DNA of 51,983 bases. It comes from Porphyra umbilicalis (Eukaryota; Rhodophyta; Bangiophyceae; Bangiales; Bangiaceae). The notes under the pieces are model-generated. The model did no database searches. It worked only from the letters and a program-made list of their open reading frames with translations, and had not been told where the DNA came from. A program made the position numbers and the translations under genes. Shown piece by piece: positions 29,476-37,780 of the stretch; position 1 is the stretch's first letter, and each line of letters begins with the position of its first letter. The stretch is from positions 1-51,983 of the forward strand of contig KV919191.1 in the NCBI GenBank assembly GCA_002049455.2. Direction: 5' to 3'.

Positions 29476-32400
29476 ATGGATGATCCTTTAGACATGTCTG
29501 CGGATGCGATGCTGGAGGATACCGAGGACCTGCATATTGCTTCGGCGGTTGCGGCGCACCTGCAGGCGTTGCGCCATTGGCGGAAGCGCGCGCGTGGGTC
29601 TCGGGTGTCCCGGCGGCCGCGTTATGTTGGATCTGTACCGGGCCGGCGGCCGAATAAGCGGCGTAACTTCCGCTCAGGTTTGCGCGCTATTCTGAGAGAT
29701 TATTTTGGCCTGAACCGGGAGCCGCCTGTGTATGATGAGGGGGACTTTGAGCGCCGGTTCCGCGTGCCGCGCAGCGTCTTTCTTCGCGTCTATAACGCCG
29801 TGAAGGACCGACCGTTTTTTGCGCAGCGCATTAATGCCACCGGGAGGCTCCAGGCTCACCCCTTGCAAAAGGTGGTAGCGGCGTTTCGAGTCATTGCGTA
29901 TGGAGAGGCGCCGGACAGGACGGATGAATATGTGCGACTGTCCGCTTCAACCATTGCTATGTCGGTGCGAGAGTTGATGCGGTTTATTGTGGATGAGTTT
30001 GGACCCTCATATTTGCGTTCCCCCACCCCTGAAGAACTGCAGCGCATTTTGACGCGCAATGCTGAGCGCGGGATGCCCGGTTGCATTGGCTCTCTCGACT
30101 GCAGCCACTGGGAGTGGCGCAACTGCCCAAAGGCGTTTGCTGGCATGTACCAGAATCGCCACGGGAAGCGCTCCGTGGTGATGGAGACCGTTTGTGATGA
30201 GGACCTATGGATTTGGCACTTATTTGTGGGGTGTCCTGGATCTCATAACGACCTTAACGTTATGCATGTTTCCCCCCTCTATTTATCCGTCACGAACGGG
30301 GAATGGCCGCCCCGTACGTTTTCTTTCACTGCTAACGGCACGACCCGCACGCTCCTCTATTATCTTGTGGATGGTATTTATCCTAGGTTTGCTTTTTTCG
30401 TTTCTCCGTTCCCCGACCCCACGACAGAAGTCGAGGTTACATTTAACCGTCTTCAGGAAGCACTTCGAAAAGATGTGGAACGCCTGTATGCGGTGTTGAC
30501 GGCTCGCTTCCACGTCGCTCTCCATCCTGCCAGGTACGCGTCCGTAGCGCAGATTGTCACTGTCACCAAGGCGGTGGCCATCCTTCACAACATGGTTACG
30601 GAACAGCGACGAGACGGGTACGTGTCCCGCACCCGTATGGCCGCCGGCGGTCAGGCGGCCGGCGGCGGCGGCTTGGCGGGTGGGGGACAGGGTGGTGGGG
30701 GAGCGGGGGCGGGGGGATCTGCTGCCGCTGCCGCCGCCGGCGGTCAGGCGGCCGGCGGCGGCGGCTTGGCGGGTGGGGGACAGGGTGGTGGGGGAGCGGG
30801 GGCGGGGGGATCTGCTGCCGCTGCCGCCGCCGGCGGTGAGGCGGCCGGCGGCGGCGCCTTGGCGGGACCGGGGCTTGGTGGTGCGGGGGCGGCCGGTGGC
30901 GGATTGGCTGCTGCCGCCGCCGGCGCTGGCGAGGCGGCCGGCGGCGGCGGTGTTGGCGCACTTCCTGCTGCCGCCGCCGGCGGTCAGGCGGCTGGCGGCG
31001 GCGACTTGGCGGGACGGGGACAGGGTGGTGGAGGAGGTGGGGCGGGGGGATCTGCTGCCGCCGCCGCCGCCGGCGGTCCGGCGGCCGGCGGCGGCGGTTT
31101 GGTGGGACCGGCTCTTCGTGGTGGGGGTGCGGGGGTGGTGGGATCTGCTGCCGCTGCCGCCGCGGGCGGTTGGGCGGCCGACGCCGGCGGCTTGGCGGGT
31201 TGGGGACAGGGTGGTGGGGGAGCGGGGGCGGGGGGATCTGCTGCCCCTGCCGCCGCCGGCTGTCAGGCGGCCGGCGGCGGCAGCTTTGCGGGACCGGGGC
31301 TTCGTGGTGCGGGGAATGCCGGTGGCGGATTGGCTGCTGCCGCCGCCGGCGCTTGCGAGGCGGCCGGCGGCGGCGGTGTTGGCGCACTTCCTGCTGCCGC
31401 CGCCGGCGGTCAGGCGGCTGTCGGCGGCGGCTTGGCGGGACGGGGACAGGGTGGTGGAGGAGGTGGGGCGGGGAGATCTGCTGCCGCCGCCGCCGCCGGC
31501 GGTCCGGCGGCCGGCGGCGGCGGCTTGGTGGGACCGGCTCTTCGTGGTGGGGGTGCGGGGGTGGTGGGATCTGCTGCCGCTGCCGCCGCGGGCGGTTGGG
31601 CGGCCGGCGCCGGCGGCTTGGCGGGTTGGGGACAGGGTGGTGGGGGAGCGGGGGCGGGGGATCTGCTGCCGCTGCCGCCGCCGGCGGTCCGGCGGCCGGC
31701 GGCGGCGGCTTGGCGGGTGGGGGACAGGGTGGTGGGGGAGCGGGGGCGGGGGGATCTACTGCCCCTGCCGCCGCCGGTGGTCAGGCGGCCGGCGGCGGCA
31801 GCTTGGCGGGACCGGGGCTTGGTGGTGCGGGGGCGGCCGGTGGCGGATTGGCTGCTGCCGCCGCCGGCGCTGGCGAGGCGGCCGGCGGCGGCGGTGTTGG
31901 CGCACTTCCTGTTGCCGCCACCGGCGGTCAGGCGGCTGGCCGCGGCGGCTTGGCGGGACGGGGACAGGGTGGTGGAGGAGGTGGGGCGGGGGGATCTGCT
32001 GCCGCCGCCGCCGCCGGCGGTCCGGCGGCCGGCGGCGGCGGTTTGGTGGGACCGGCTCTTCGTGGTGGGGGTGCGGGGGTGGTGGGATCTGCTGCCGCTG
32101 CCGCCGCGGGCGGTTGGGCGGCCGGCGCCGGCGGCTTGGCGGGTTGGGGACAGGGTGGTGGGGGAGCGGGGGCGGGGGGATCTGCTGCCGCTGCCGCCGC
32201 GGGCGGTTGGGCGGCCGGCGCCGGCGGCTTGGCGGGTGGGGGACAGGGTGGTGGGGGAGCGGGGGCGGGGGGATCTACTGTCCCTGCCGCCGCCGGTGGT
32301 CAGGCGGCCGGCGGCGGCAGCTTGGCGGGATCGGGGCTTGGTGGTGCGGGGGCGGCCGGTGGCGGATTGGCTGCTGCCGCCGCCGGCGCTGGCGAGGCGG

Positions 32401-33659
32401 CCGGCGGCGGCGGTGTTGGCGCACTTCCTGCTGCCGCCGCCGGCGGTCAGGCGGCTGTCGGCGGCGGCTTGGCGGGACGGGGACAGGGTGGTGGAGGAGG
32501 TGGGGCGGGGGATCTGCTGCCGCCGCCGCCGCCGGCGGTCCGGCGGCCGGCGGCGGCGGTTTGGTGGGACCGGCTCTTCGTGGTGGGGGTGCGGGGGTGG
32601 TGGGATCTGCTGCCGCTGCCGCCGCGGGCGGTTGGGCGGCCGGCGCCGGCGGCTTGGCGGGTTGGGGACAGGGTGGTGGGGGAGCGGGGGCGGGGGATCT
32701 GCTGCCGCTGCCGCCGCGGGCGGTTGGGCGGCCGGCGCCGGCGGCTTGGCGGGTGGGGGACAGGGTGGTGGGGAGCGGGGGCGGGGGGATCTACTGCCCC
32801 TGCCGCCGCCGGTGGTCAGGCGGCCGGCGGCGGCAGCTTTGCGGGACCGGGGCTTGGTGGTGCGGGGAATGCCGGTGGCGGATTGGCTGCTGCCGCCGCC
32901 GGCGCTGGCGAGGCGGCCGGCGGCGGCGGTGTTGGCGCACTTCCTGCTGCCGCCGCCGGCGGTCAGGCGGCTGGCCGCGGCGGCTTGGCGGGACGGGGAC
33001 AGGATGGTGGAGGAGGTGGGGCGGGGGGATCTGCTGCCGCCGCCGCCGCCGGCTGTCCGGCGGCCGGCGGCGGCGGCGTGGCGGGACCGGGGCCTGGTGG
33101 TGCGGGGGCGGCAGGTGGCGGATTGGCTGCTGCCGCCGCCGGCGCTGGCGAGGCGGCCGGCGGCGGCGGTGTTGGCGCACTTCCTGCTGCCGCCGCCGGC
33201 GGTCAGGTGGCCGATGGCGGCCGCTCGGCAGGACCGGCACCAGGTGGGGGGGGGGCGGGCGGTGGTGGATCTGCTGCCGCCGCCGCCGCCGGCGGTCAGG
33301 CGGCCGGCGGCGGCGGCTCGGGGCGTTTGGGGCACCGCGTTGGTGCGGCGGCAGCTGGGGGTCGTGGGATTGTCGGCGCCGCCGGTGGCAGTGGAGCCGG
33401 CGGCGGCGGCGGATCTGGTGCTAGCGGCGGTGGTGCCGTCGGTAGCGATGGCCACGACGCTGGGGAGGGCTTCGTGGGCGCGGGTGCCCCCCCCGCCCCC
33501 GTCATTGCGCCTGTCGCCTGGCTGCCCGCAGGCACTTTTGGGCATGCTCTGGGCGCGTGGGCGGAAACACGGAGTGAGGAGGAGCATACCAAGCTGAGAC
33601 ACGACCTGGCGGAGGATGTGTGGGCGGACAGAGCCACGCTTCTTGAGCCATACTTGTAA
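29476..33659 (+). CDS. PIF/Harbinger (Plant_tran type) DDE transposase, copy A, frameshifted in its repeat domain
   Basis: Start chosen at ATG 29476 (GCGATGG): copy B is colinear only from this Met, because the upstream MHFVSRES frame is out of phase there. Residues 1-390 match plant-transposon proteins (PF04827): catalytic Asp208 in GSLDCSHWEWRNCP, Asp259 in GCPGSHNDLNV, the YYLVDGIYP block and Glu335 in RKDVERLYAVL. The triad is complete. A Gly/Ala region of about 31-residue repeats follows (30650-33450). In copy A single-G losses near 31660, 32510, 32690 and 32770 (the run in GGGGCGGGGGATC and similar) change the frame four times. The raw frame therefore ends at 33597, while the tail conserved with copy B (VAWLPAGTFGHALGAW, EDVWADRATLLEPYL) is read in another frame ending 33659. 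Real decay and homopolymer sequencing error are both possible. Confidence 0.88.
30650..33450 (+). repeat. Gly/Ala-coding ~93-bp tandem repeats, copy A
   Basis: Units such as GGQAAGGGGLAGGGQGGGG plus GAGAGGSAAAAAA (31 codons) alternate with variants (GGEAAGGGALAGPGLGG, GEAAGGGGVGALPAAAA). They are arranged in larger blocks of roughly 430-520 bp; the GPGLGGAG-type unit recurs near 30833, 31259, 31780, 32296 and 32817. Confidence 0.85.
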
Positions 33660-33674
33660 CCGGGGCAGCACAAA

Positions 33675-33915
33675 AGGTTTTTTTTTTCCCCCCCGCGGGT
33701 TTTTTTTTCCTTGGACTTGTCTGTCCTCTTGCCTTTGTCTTGACTCCTTACTCGCAAATGTCACGGAGGCCTTGCTCGCAAACGACACAGAGGCGGGACC
33801 CGCCAAGGGCCGCCATAGCGGCCGTATAAATGATGCCAAAGTAATGCCACTGTTGCGCGCAAAGACGAAAGAAGTAGGAAAAAAAACCCCTGCCCAACGG
33901 GGAAAAAAAAACCTT
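33675..33915. terminator. inverted pair of T-run 3'-end motifs between convergent genes, copy A
   Basis: Just after the transposase stop lies AAGG-T10-C7-GCGGG-T9-CC (33675-33710). Just after the partner stop, on the minus strand, is the matching AAAGG-T9-CCCC block followed by GGGG-T8-CC (33877-33915). Copy B has the same pair (47516-47553, 47849-47888). Position after both stops suggests 3'-end formation or termination. Confidence 0.6.
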
Positions 33916-33946
33916 TGAAGTCGCTGCCCGATACACACTCCACACA

Positions 33947-35689
33947 CTATTGGTACTCAGCGTTGGTCTCGTCATCACTAGAGTCATCCCCCTCAGCTTC
34001 ATCCTTGTCCTCGACATGGCCCGCGCCACTGTCGCGCGTGTTAAAGACAGGCACCACATAAACGCCGTCGTTCTCGTCGTCGAGCGCCTTCGACGCGGCG
34101 GCAAGAGCTGCCGCCGCCTTGGCCTGCTTGGTCACCAGCGACCGCCGGCCACGGCTCGCTGCACCGGAGCCGTCCGCCGAGGCCGGCGGTGCAGATGTAC
34201 TCGCCGCCGCTTCCTTGACCGCTCGTGCCGGCGGCTCAGGTCCTGTGCTGCTCGCCGCCGGCGGAGATGCCGGCACCAGTGCCGCGCCAGCCGCCGGTGC
34301 CTGCGCCGGCGCCGGCGCCGGCGGCGTACGCGGTGTCGAGGTTGACGTGCGGGCGGGTGTAGAGGGCGTCGCCCCCCCCTCCGCCGGCACATCTGCGCCA
34401 GTCGCGGGCGTGGAGGCGGCGGCCGTCCCCGCCAGAGAATACAAAGTACCCGGCGGGGACACGTCCAACCCGGCCGCCGCCATCAGCTTGCGGGCATGGG
34501 CGCGACGGAAAGCGACAGCTTCAGGAGTGTCCCGCATCTCAGCACTGTTGAAAAATGCCACGGTTGTACGCTCAGACGTTGCTTGGGCCAGCGCAGACAA
34601 CGCGTCCGTGCTTGCCTTCAGCATACGCGACGCCTGGATGTCCTCCGCCCTGTCACGCTTGGCGGCCTTTGAGCCACGCGGGCGCGATTGGTTACCGCCA
34701 GCACCCGCGTCCTCCGCGTCCTCGTCAGAGTCGCTTGTCGAGCGGCCGCCGGGAGAGCCGCCGGATGATCCGGTACCGGCGGCGCCGCCGTCGGCAGCGG
34801 CGGCCCCGGCGGCCCCGCTGAACTTGTCGACGTGTCGCAGCACCCGCCAGCACGGGACCCACGGGCAGTGAACTTGCTTGGCCTTGCGCTTGGTTGTCAT
34901 GCCCTTGGCCATGTCCGCCGCGCGGTCCTTGCGCATCGCCTCGTACACATTGGCGCCGCAGAAGCGCGCCATGGCCGCGCTAATCATGTCCTCCTCACTT
35001 GGGTTGCCCGTCAGCTCCATGCGCTGGACCGCCAGGTAGTGCGAGCCAAACTCGTTGACACCCTTGCGGATCTTGTCCCACTGCTTCTGCACCCCCCCCA
35101 CTCCTCGCTCAGTGCGCCGGCGGACGCCAGGGCGTCCCGCCAGCAACCCCTTCCATGCCAAAACCACCGCAGTCCAAAAAGTCGGGCCACTCTGGTCCGC
35201 CCCCTTAACAGGGTCCTGCGACGTTGTCAGGTAGGCTCTGCACAACGCAACACGCTCCTCGTCGGTCCAGCCCGGACCGGTCCCCATCGCGGGGGCCGCG
35301 TACTTGAGCGCAGCAACGTCACAGCCGACGTCTTCAACGTCGACTACTTCTCCACCGGCGGCGTCGCGCCCCGCGCTGCCGCCGGCTTGTCCTGGTACGC
35401 CGGCAGTCCGTGCCTCACCGGCTGGTTGTGGCCCGCCGGCTGTTCGTCGCCCGCCGGCTTGTCGTGGTCCGCCGGCGTGTCCTGGCCCGCCGGCGTGTCC
35501 TCGCCCGCCGGCTTGCCCTGGCCCGCCGGCAGGTCGGGGCCCGCCGGCTGGTGGTGGCCCGCCGGCTTGTCGTGGCCTGCCGGCTTGTCGTGGCCCGCCG
35601 CCAGCGTTTCCGCCGACGCCTCCCCCGGAGCCCCTGGACTCAGCGTCGGGACGGGCGGGGGGTGCACGGTGGCTGCCGGCGGCCGGCAT
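33947..35689 (-). CDS. Myb/trihelix-like partner protein of PIF/Harbinger transposon, copy A
   Basis: 580 codons from ATG 35689 to TAG. The first ~130 residues are Gly/Ala/Pro repeats (QAGGPGQAGG-like) encoded by DNA that also encodes the C-terminus of the upstream frame. A stronger start is ATG 35287 (GCGATGGGG), directly before the conserved part. That part reads GWTDEERVALCRAYL, FWTAVVLAWKGLLAG, RTERGVGGVQKQWDKIRKG and PWVPCWRVLRHVDKF, the pattern of the NAM-associated/Myb-like proteins that accompany plant PIF/Harbinger transposases. In known systems the partner binds the transposon ends and helps the transposase enter the nucleus. A Ser/Asp/Glu-rich stretch (STSDSDEDAEDAG) and a conserved acidic tail (GDDSSDDETNAEYQ) follow. 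It converges on the transposase with a 287-bp gap. Confidence 0.82.
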   Translation of the reverse strand: MPAAGSHRAPPARPDAESRGSGGGVGGNAGGGPRQAGRPRQAGGPPPAGGPRPAGGPGQAGGRGHAGGPGHAGGPRQAGGRRTAGGPQPAGEARTAGVPGQAGGSAGRDAAGGEVVDVEDVGCDVAALKYAAPAMGTGPGWTDEERVALCRAYLTTSQDPVKGADQSGPTFWTAVVLAWKGLLAGRPGVRRRTERGVGGVQKQWDKIRKGVNEFGSHYLAVQRMELTGNPSEEDMISAAMARFCGANVYEAMRKDRAADMAKGMTTKRKAKQVHCPWVPCWRVLRHVDKFSGAAGAAAADGGAAGTGSSGGSPGGRSTSDSDEDAEDAGAGGNQSRPRGSKAAKRDRAEDIQASRMLKASTDALSALAQATSERTTVAFFNSAEMRDTPEAVAFRRAHARKLMAAAGLDVSPPGTLYSLAGTAAASTPATGADVPAEGGATPSTPARTSTSTPRTPPAPAPAQAPAAGAALVPASPPAASSTGPEPPARAVKEAAASTSAPPASADGSGAASRGRRSLVTKQAKAAAALAAASKALDDENDGVYVVPVFNTRDSGAGHVEDKDEAEGDDSSDDETNAEYQ

Positions 35690-37272
35690 TCGGCGAGTGA
35701 GGGCTGTGCGCCGCCGGCTTGTGGTTGAACTGCAGCCGGCGGTGCCGACTCCCCGCCGCTTTCAGGCAGCACGTTGGCCGGCGGCGGCGCCCGCGAGCCA
35801 TCAGCTTCACGGCGGCTGGCCCCCGAAGGTAAGGAGTTGCCGCCGGCTTGTGGCGGCACAACGTCGGGCGGCGGCGCGAACCTGCCGCCGGCGAGCGGCA
35901 GACAGCCGCGAGCCGGCGGCGCGCTGACGACTTGCGGCGGGGGGCGACCTTGGTCTGGCGGCCCGCCGCCGTTCACGCCACAAGGCGGCGGTTCCCCGCC
36001 TTTCGGGTGCCGTCCGTCGCCGCCGCCGGCTTGAGAAGGGATGAAAACAGCCGGCGGCACCCAGTCGCTGCGCGGCGGCAACGACGCCCGTCCTTGCCCG
36101 CCGCCTTGTGGCGATCGACCACCAGGCAGGGGCCTCGAGTTGCCGCCGGCTTGGTGTGGGTGCCGAACAGCCGGCGGCGCCCAGTTGATGTGCTGCGGCG
36201 ACGGCGCCCGTCCTTGCCCCCCGCCCCGGTTGCCGCCGGCTTGCTGTGGATGGCCACGTGCCGGCGGCGCCCAGTTGTTGCGCGGTGGCGATGGCGCCCG
36301 CCCTTGTCCACCGTCCCAATGGCCGCCGGCTTGGTTAGCGTGCAGATCAGCCGGCGGCGCCCAGCTTTGGCGCGGCGGCGACGGCGCTCGACCTTGTCCC
36401 CCGCCCCAGTTGCCGCCGGCTTGGTGTGGGTGCCGACCAGCCGGCGGTGCCCAATTGTTTTGCTGCGGCGACGGCGCCCGTCCTTGCCCCCCGCCCCAGT
36501 TGCCGCCGGCTTGCGTTGGGTCGCGATCAGCCGGCGGCGCCCAGTTGTTGCGCGGCGGCGACGGCGCCCATCCTTGCCCCCCGCCCCAGTTGCCGCCGCC
36601 TTGCTGTGGATGGCTATGTGCCGGCGACGCCCAGTTGGTGCGCGGCAGCGACGGCGCTGGTCCTTGCCCCCCGCCCCAGTTGCATCCGGCTTGCTGTGGA
36701 TGGCTACGTGCCGGCGGCGCCCAGTTGTTGCGCGGTGGCCATGGCGCCCGCCCTTGTCCACCGTCGCAATGGCCGCCGGCCTGGTTAGGGTGCAGATCAG
36801 CCGGCGGCCCCCAGCTTTGGCGCGGCGGCGACGGCGCCCGTCCCTGCCCCCCGCCCCAGTTGCCGCCGGCTTGTTGTGGGTGTTCCCGCCAACCAGCCGG
36901 CGGCGCCCAGTTGTTGCGCGGTGGCGACGGCGCCCGTCCTTGTCCCCCGCCCCAGTTGCCGCCGGCTTGCTGTGGATGGCTACGTGCCGGCGGCGCCCGA
37001 TTGTTGCGCGGTGGCGATGGCGCCCGCCCTTGTCCACCGTCCCAATGGCCGCCGGCTTGTTGAGGGTGCCGACCAGCCGGCGGCCCCCAGTTGTTGCGCG
37101 GTGGGGACGGCGCCCGTCCACCGCACGACGGTGCCGATGTAGAGCACGGCGGGCACCCCCCGAGGTGGCACGAACAGGTGCACCGCGCGAGCACGGCGAG
37201 ACGCTCTTGGTGCCGCCGACGCTGGTCCCTCCTCCGCTCCGTGTCGCGCTCCGGGTCGGGCTTGCGGGTCAT
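35344..37272 (-). CDS. Cys-cluster, Trp/Gly/Pro-repeat protein of the Harbinger cassette, copy A
   Basis: 642 codons from ATG 37272 (context CACCATGA) to TAG. The N-terminus is highly charged (KPDPERDTERRRDQRRR) and followed by a cysteine cluster CTCSCHLGGCPPC (Cys31, 33, 35, 40, 43) that could bind metal. Then come about twelve 30-residue repeats of the form GGNWGGGQGRAPSPP plus RNNWAPPAGRHPQQA. A proline/glycine stretch and a C-terminal run of PAGHDKPAGQ-type repeats end in PPVEK. I recognise no family; low-complexity Trp/Gly/Pro repeats suggest a disordered or assembling protein (inference). Its last 345 bp overlap the Myb-like partner in the -1 relative frame. Copy B has the same frame, length class, start context and overlap phase, which argues it is expressed rather than accidental. 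Confidence 0.6.
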   Translation of the reverse strand: MTRKPDPERDTERRRDQRRRHQERLAVLARCTCSCHLGGCPPCSTSAPSCGGRAPSPPRNNWGPPAGRHPQQAGGHWDGGQGRAPSPPRNNRAPPARSHPQQAGGNWGGGQGRAPSPPRNNWAPPAGWREHPQQAGGNWGGGQGRAPSPPRQSWGPPADLHPNQAGGHCDGGQGRAPWPPRNNWAPPARSHPQQAGCNWGGGQGPAPSLPRTNWASPAHSHPQQGGGNWGGGQGWAPSPPRNNWAPPADRDPTQAGGNWGGGQGRAPSPQQNNWAPPAGRHPHQAGGNWGGGQGRAPSPPRQSWAPPADLHANQAGGHWDGGQGRAPSPPRNNWAPPARGHPQQAGGNRGGGQGRAPSPQHINWAPPAVRHPHQAGGNSRPLPGGRSPQGGGQGRASLPPRSDWVPPAVFIPSQAGGGDGRHPKGGEPPPCGVNGGGPPDQGRPPPQVVSAPPARGCLPLAGGRFAPPPDVVPPQAGGNSLPSGASRREADGSRAPPPANVLPESGGESAPPAAVQPQAGGAQPSLAECRPPAATVHPPPVPTLSPGAPGEASAETLAAGHDKPAGHDKPAGHHQPAGPDLPAGQGKPAGEDTPAGQDTPADHDKPAGDEQPAGHNQPVRHGLPAYQDKPAAARGATPPVEK

Positions 37273-37469
37273 GGTGGGAGAGGGGGGAGAGCGGCGGCTC
37301 TTGAACAGATTTGCCGAGGGTCAGGGAGGGGGGGGGGCGGAGGGGACGAGGCACCGATGCGCACACGGCACACCGCCGGCGCCCACGCAGCACCGGCGGC
37401 GCACGCGGGCAAAGAGCCACACGCGGGTGGCCGGCGGCAAAAAAAAGCAAGCGGGGGGGAGGGCGGGGA

Positions 37470-37735
37470 ACCGCCGCCAGCGTGCCTCGCCGGCGGCAAG
37501 GGTGGGAAAAGCTCAACGGCAGAAGGCGGGGTCGGGGAAATGGCCGCCGGCGTGCCACACCGGCGGCAAGCGCGGGAAAAACGCAACGGTACCAGAGAGG
37601 GGGGGGGGGCAGCCGCCGGCGTGCCATGCCGGCGGCAGAGAGGGAAAAACTCAACGGTAACAGGGAGGGGGGGGGGGCAGCCGCCGGCGTCCCACGCCGG
37701 CGGCAAGGGCGGGAAGAACTCAACGGTGGGGGGAT
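37470..37735. repeat. tandem hairpin array upstream of the Cys/Trp-repeat frame, copy A
   Basis: About four units of roughly 65-75 bp. The best carry arms GCCGCCGGCG and CGCCGGCGGC around TCCCA, followed by AAGGGCGGGAAGA and CTCAACGGT and a long G run. Located about 200-460 bp upstream of ATG 37272, i.e. in the presumed promoter or 5' leader. Confidence 0.8.
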
Positions 37736-37780
37736 GCGTCCGGGAGGTCGTTGGGATGAATGAGCGAGGAAACACGAGCC

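Larger units (their letters stand above)
29020..37780. mobile_element. PIF/Harbinger transposon, copy A (boundaries approximate)
   Basis: Similarity to copy B starts abruptly at CTGCACGATTTGGGGAG (29020; 44353 in B). It continues through transposase, convergent Myb-like partner, Cys/Trp-repeat frame and hairpin array to at least 37745. I could not find terminal inverted repeats or a target duplication, so these are limits of similarity rather than proven ends. The upstream region of both copies has an inverted CCAAT box (29072; 44405) and an imperfect palindrome (29029-29055). Confidence 0.75.

Noticed and set aside
30554..33424. 956-codon plus frame (and minus 31410-33947) across the Gly/Ala repeats
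   Set aside because: Alternative-frame readings of the same GC repeat; they lack the catalytic domain or conserved tail except through frameshifts.
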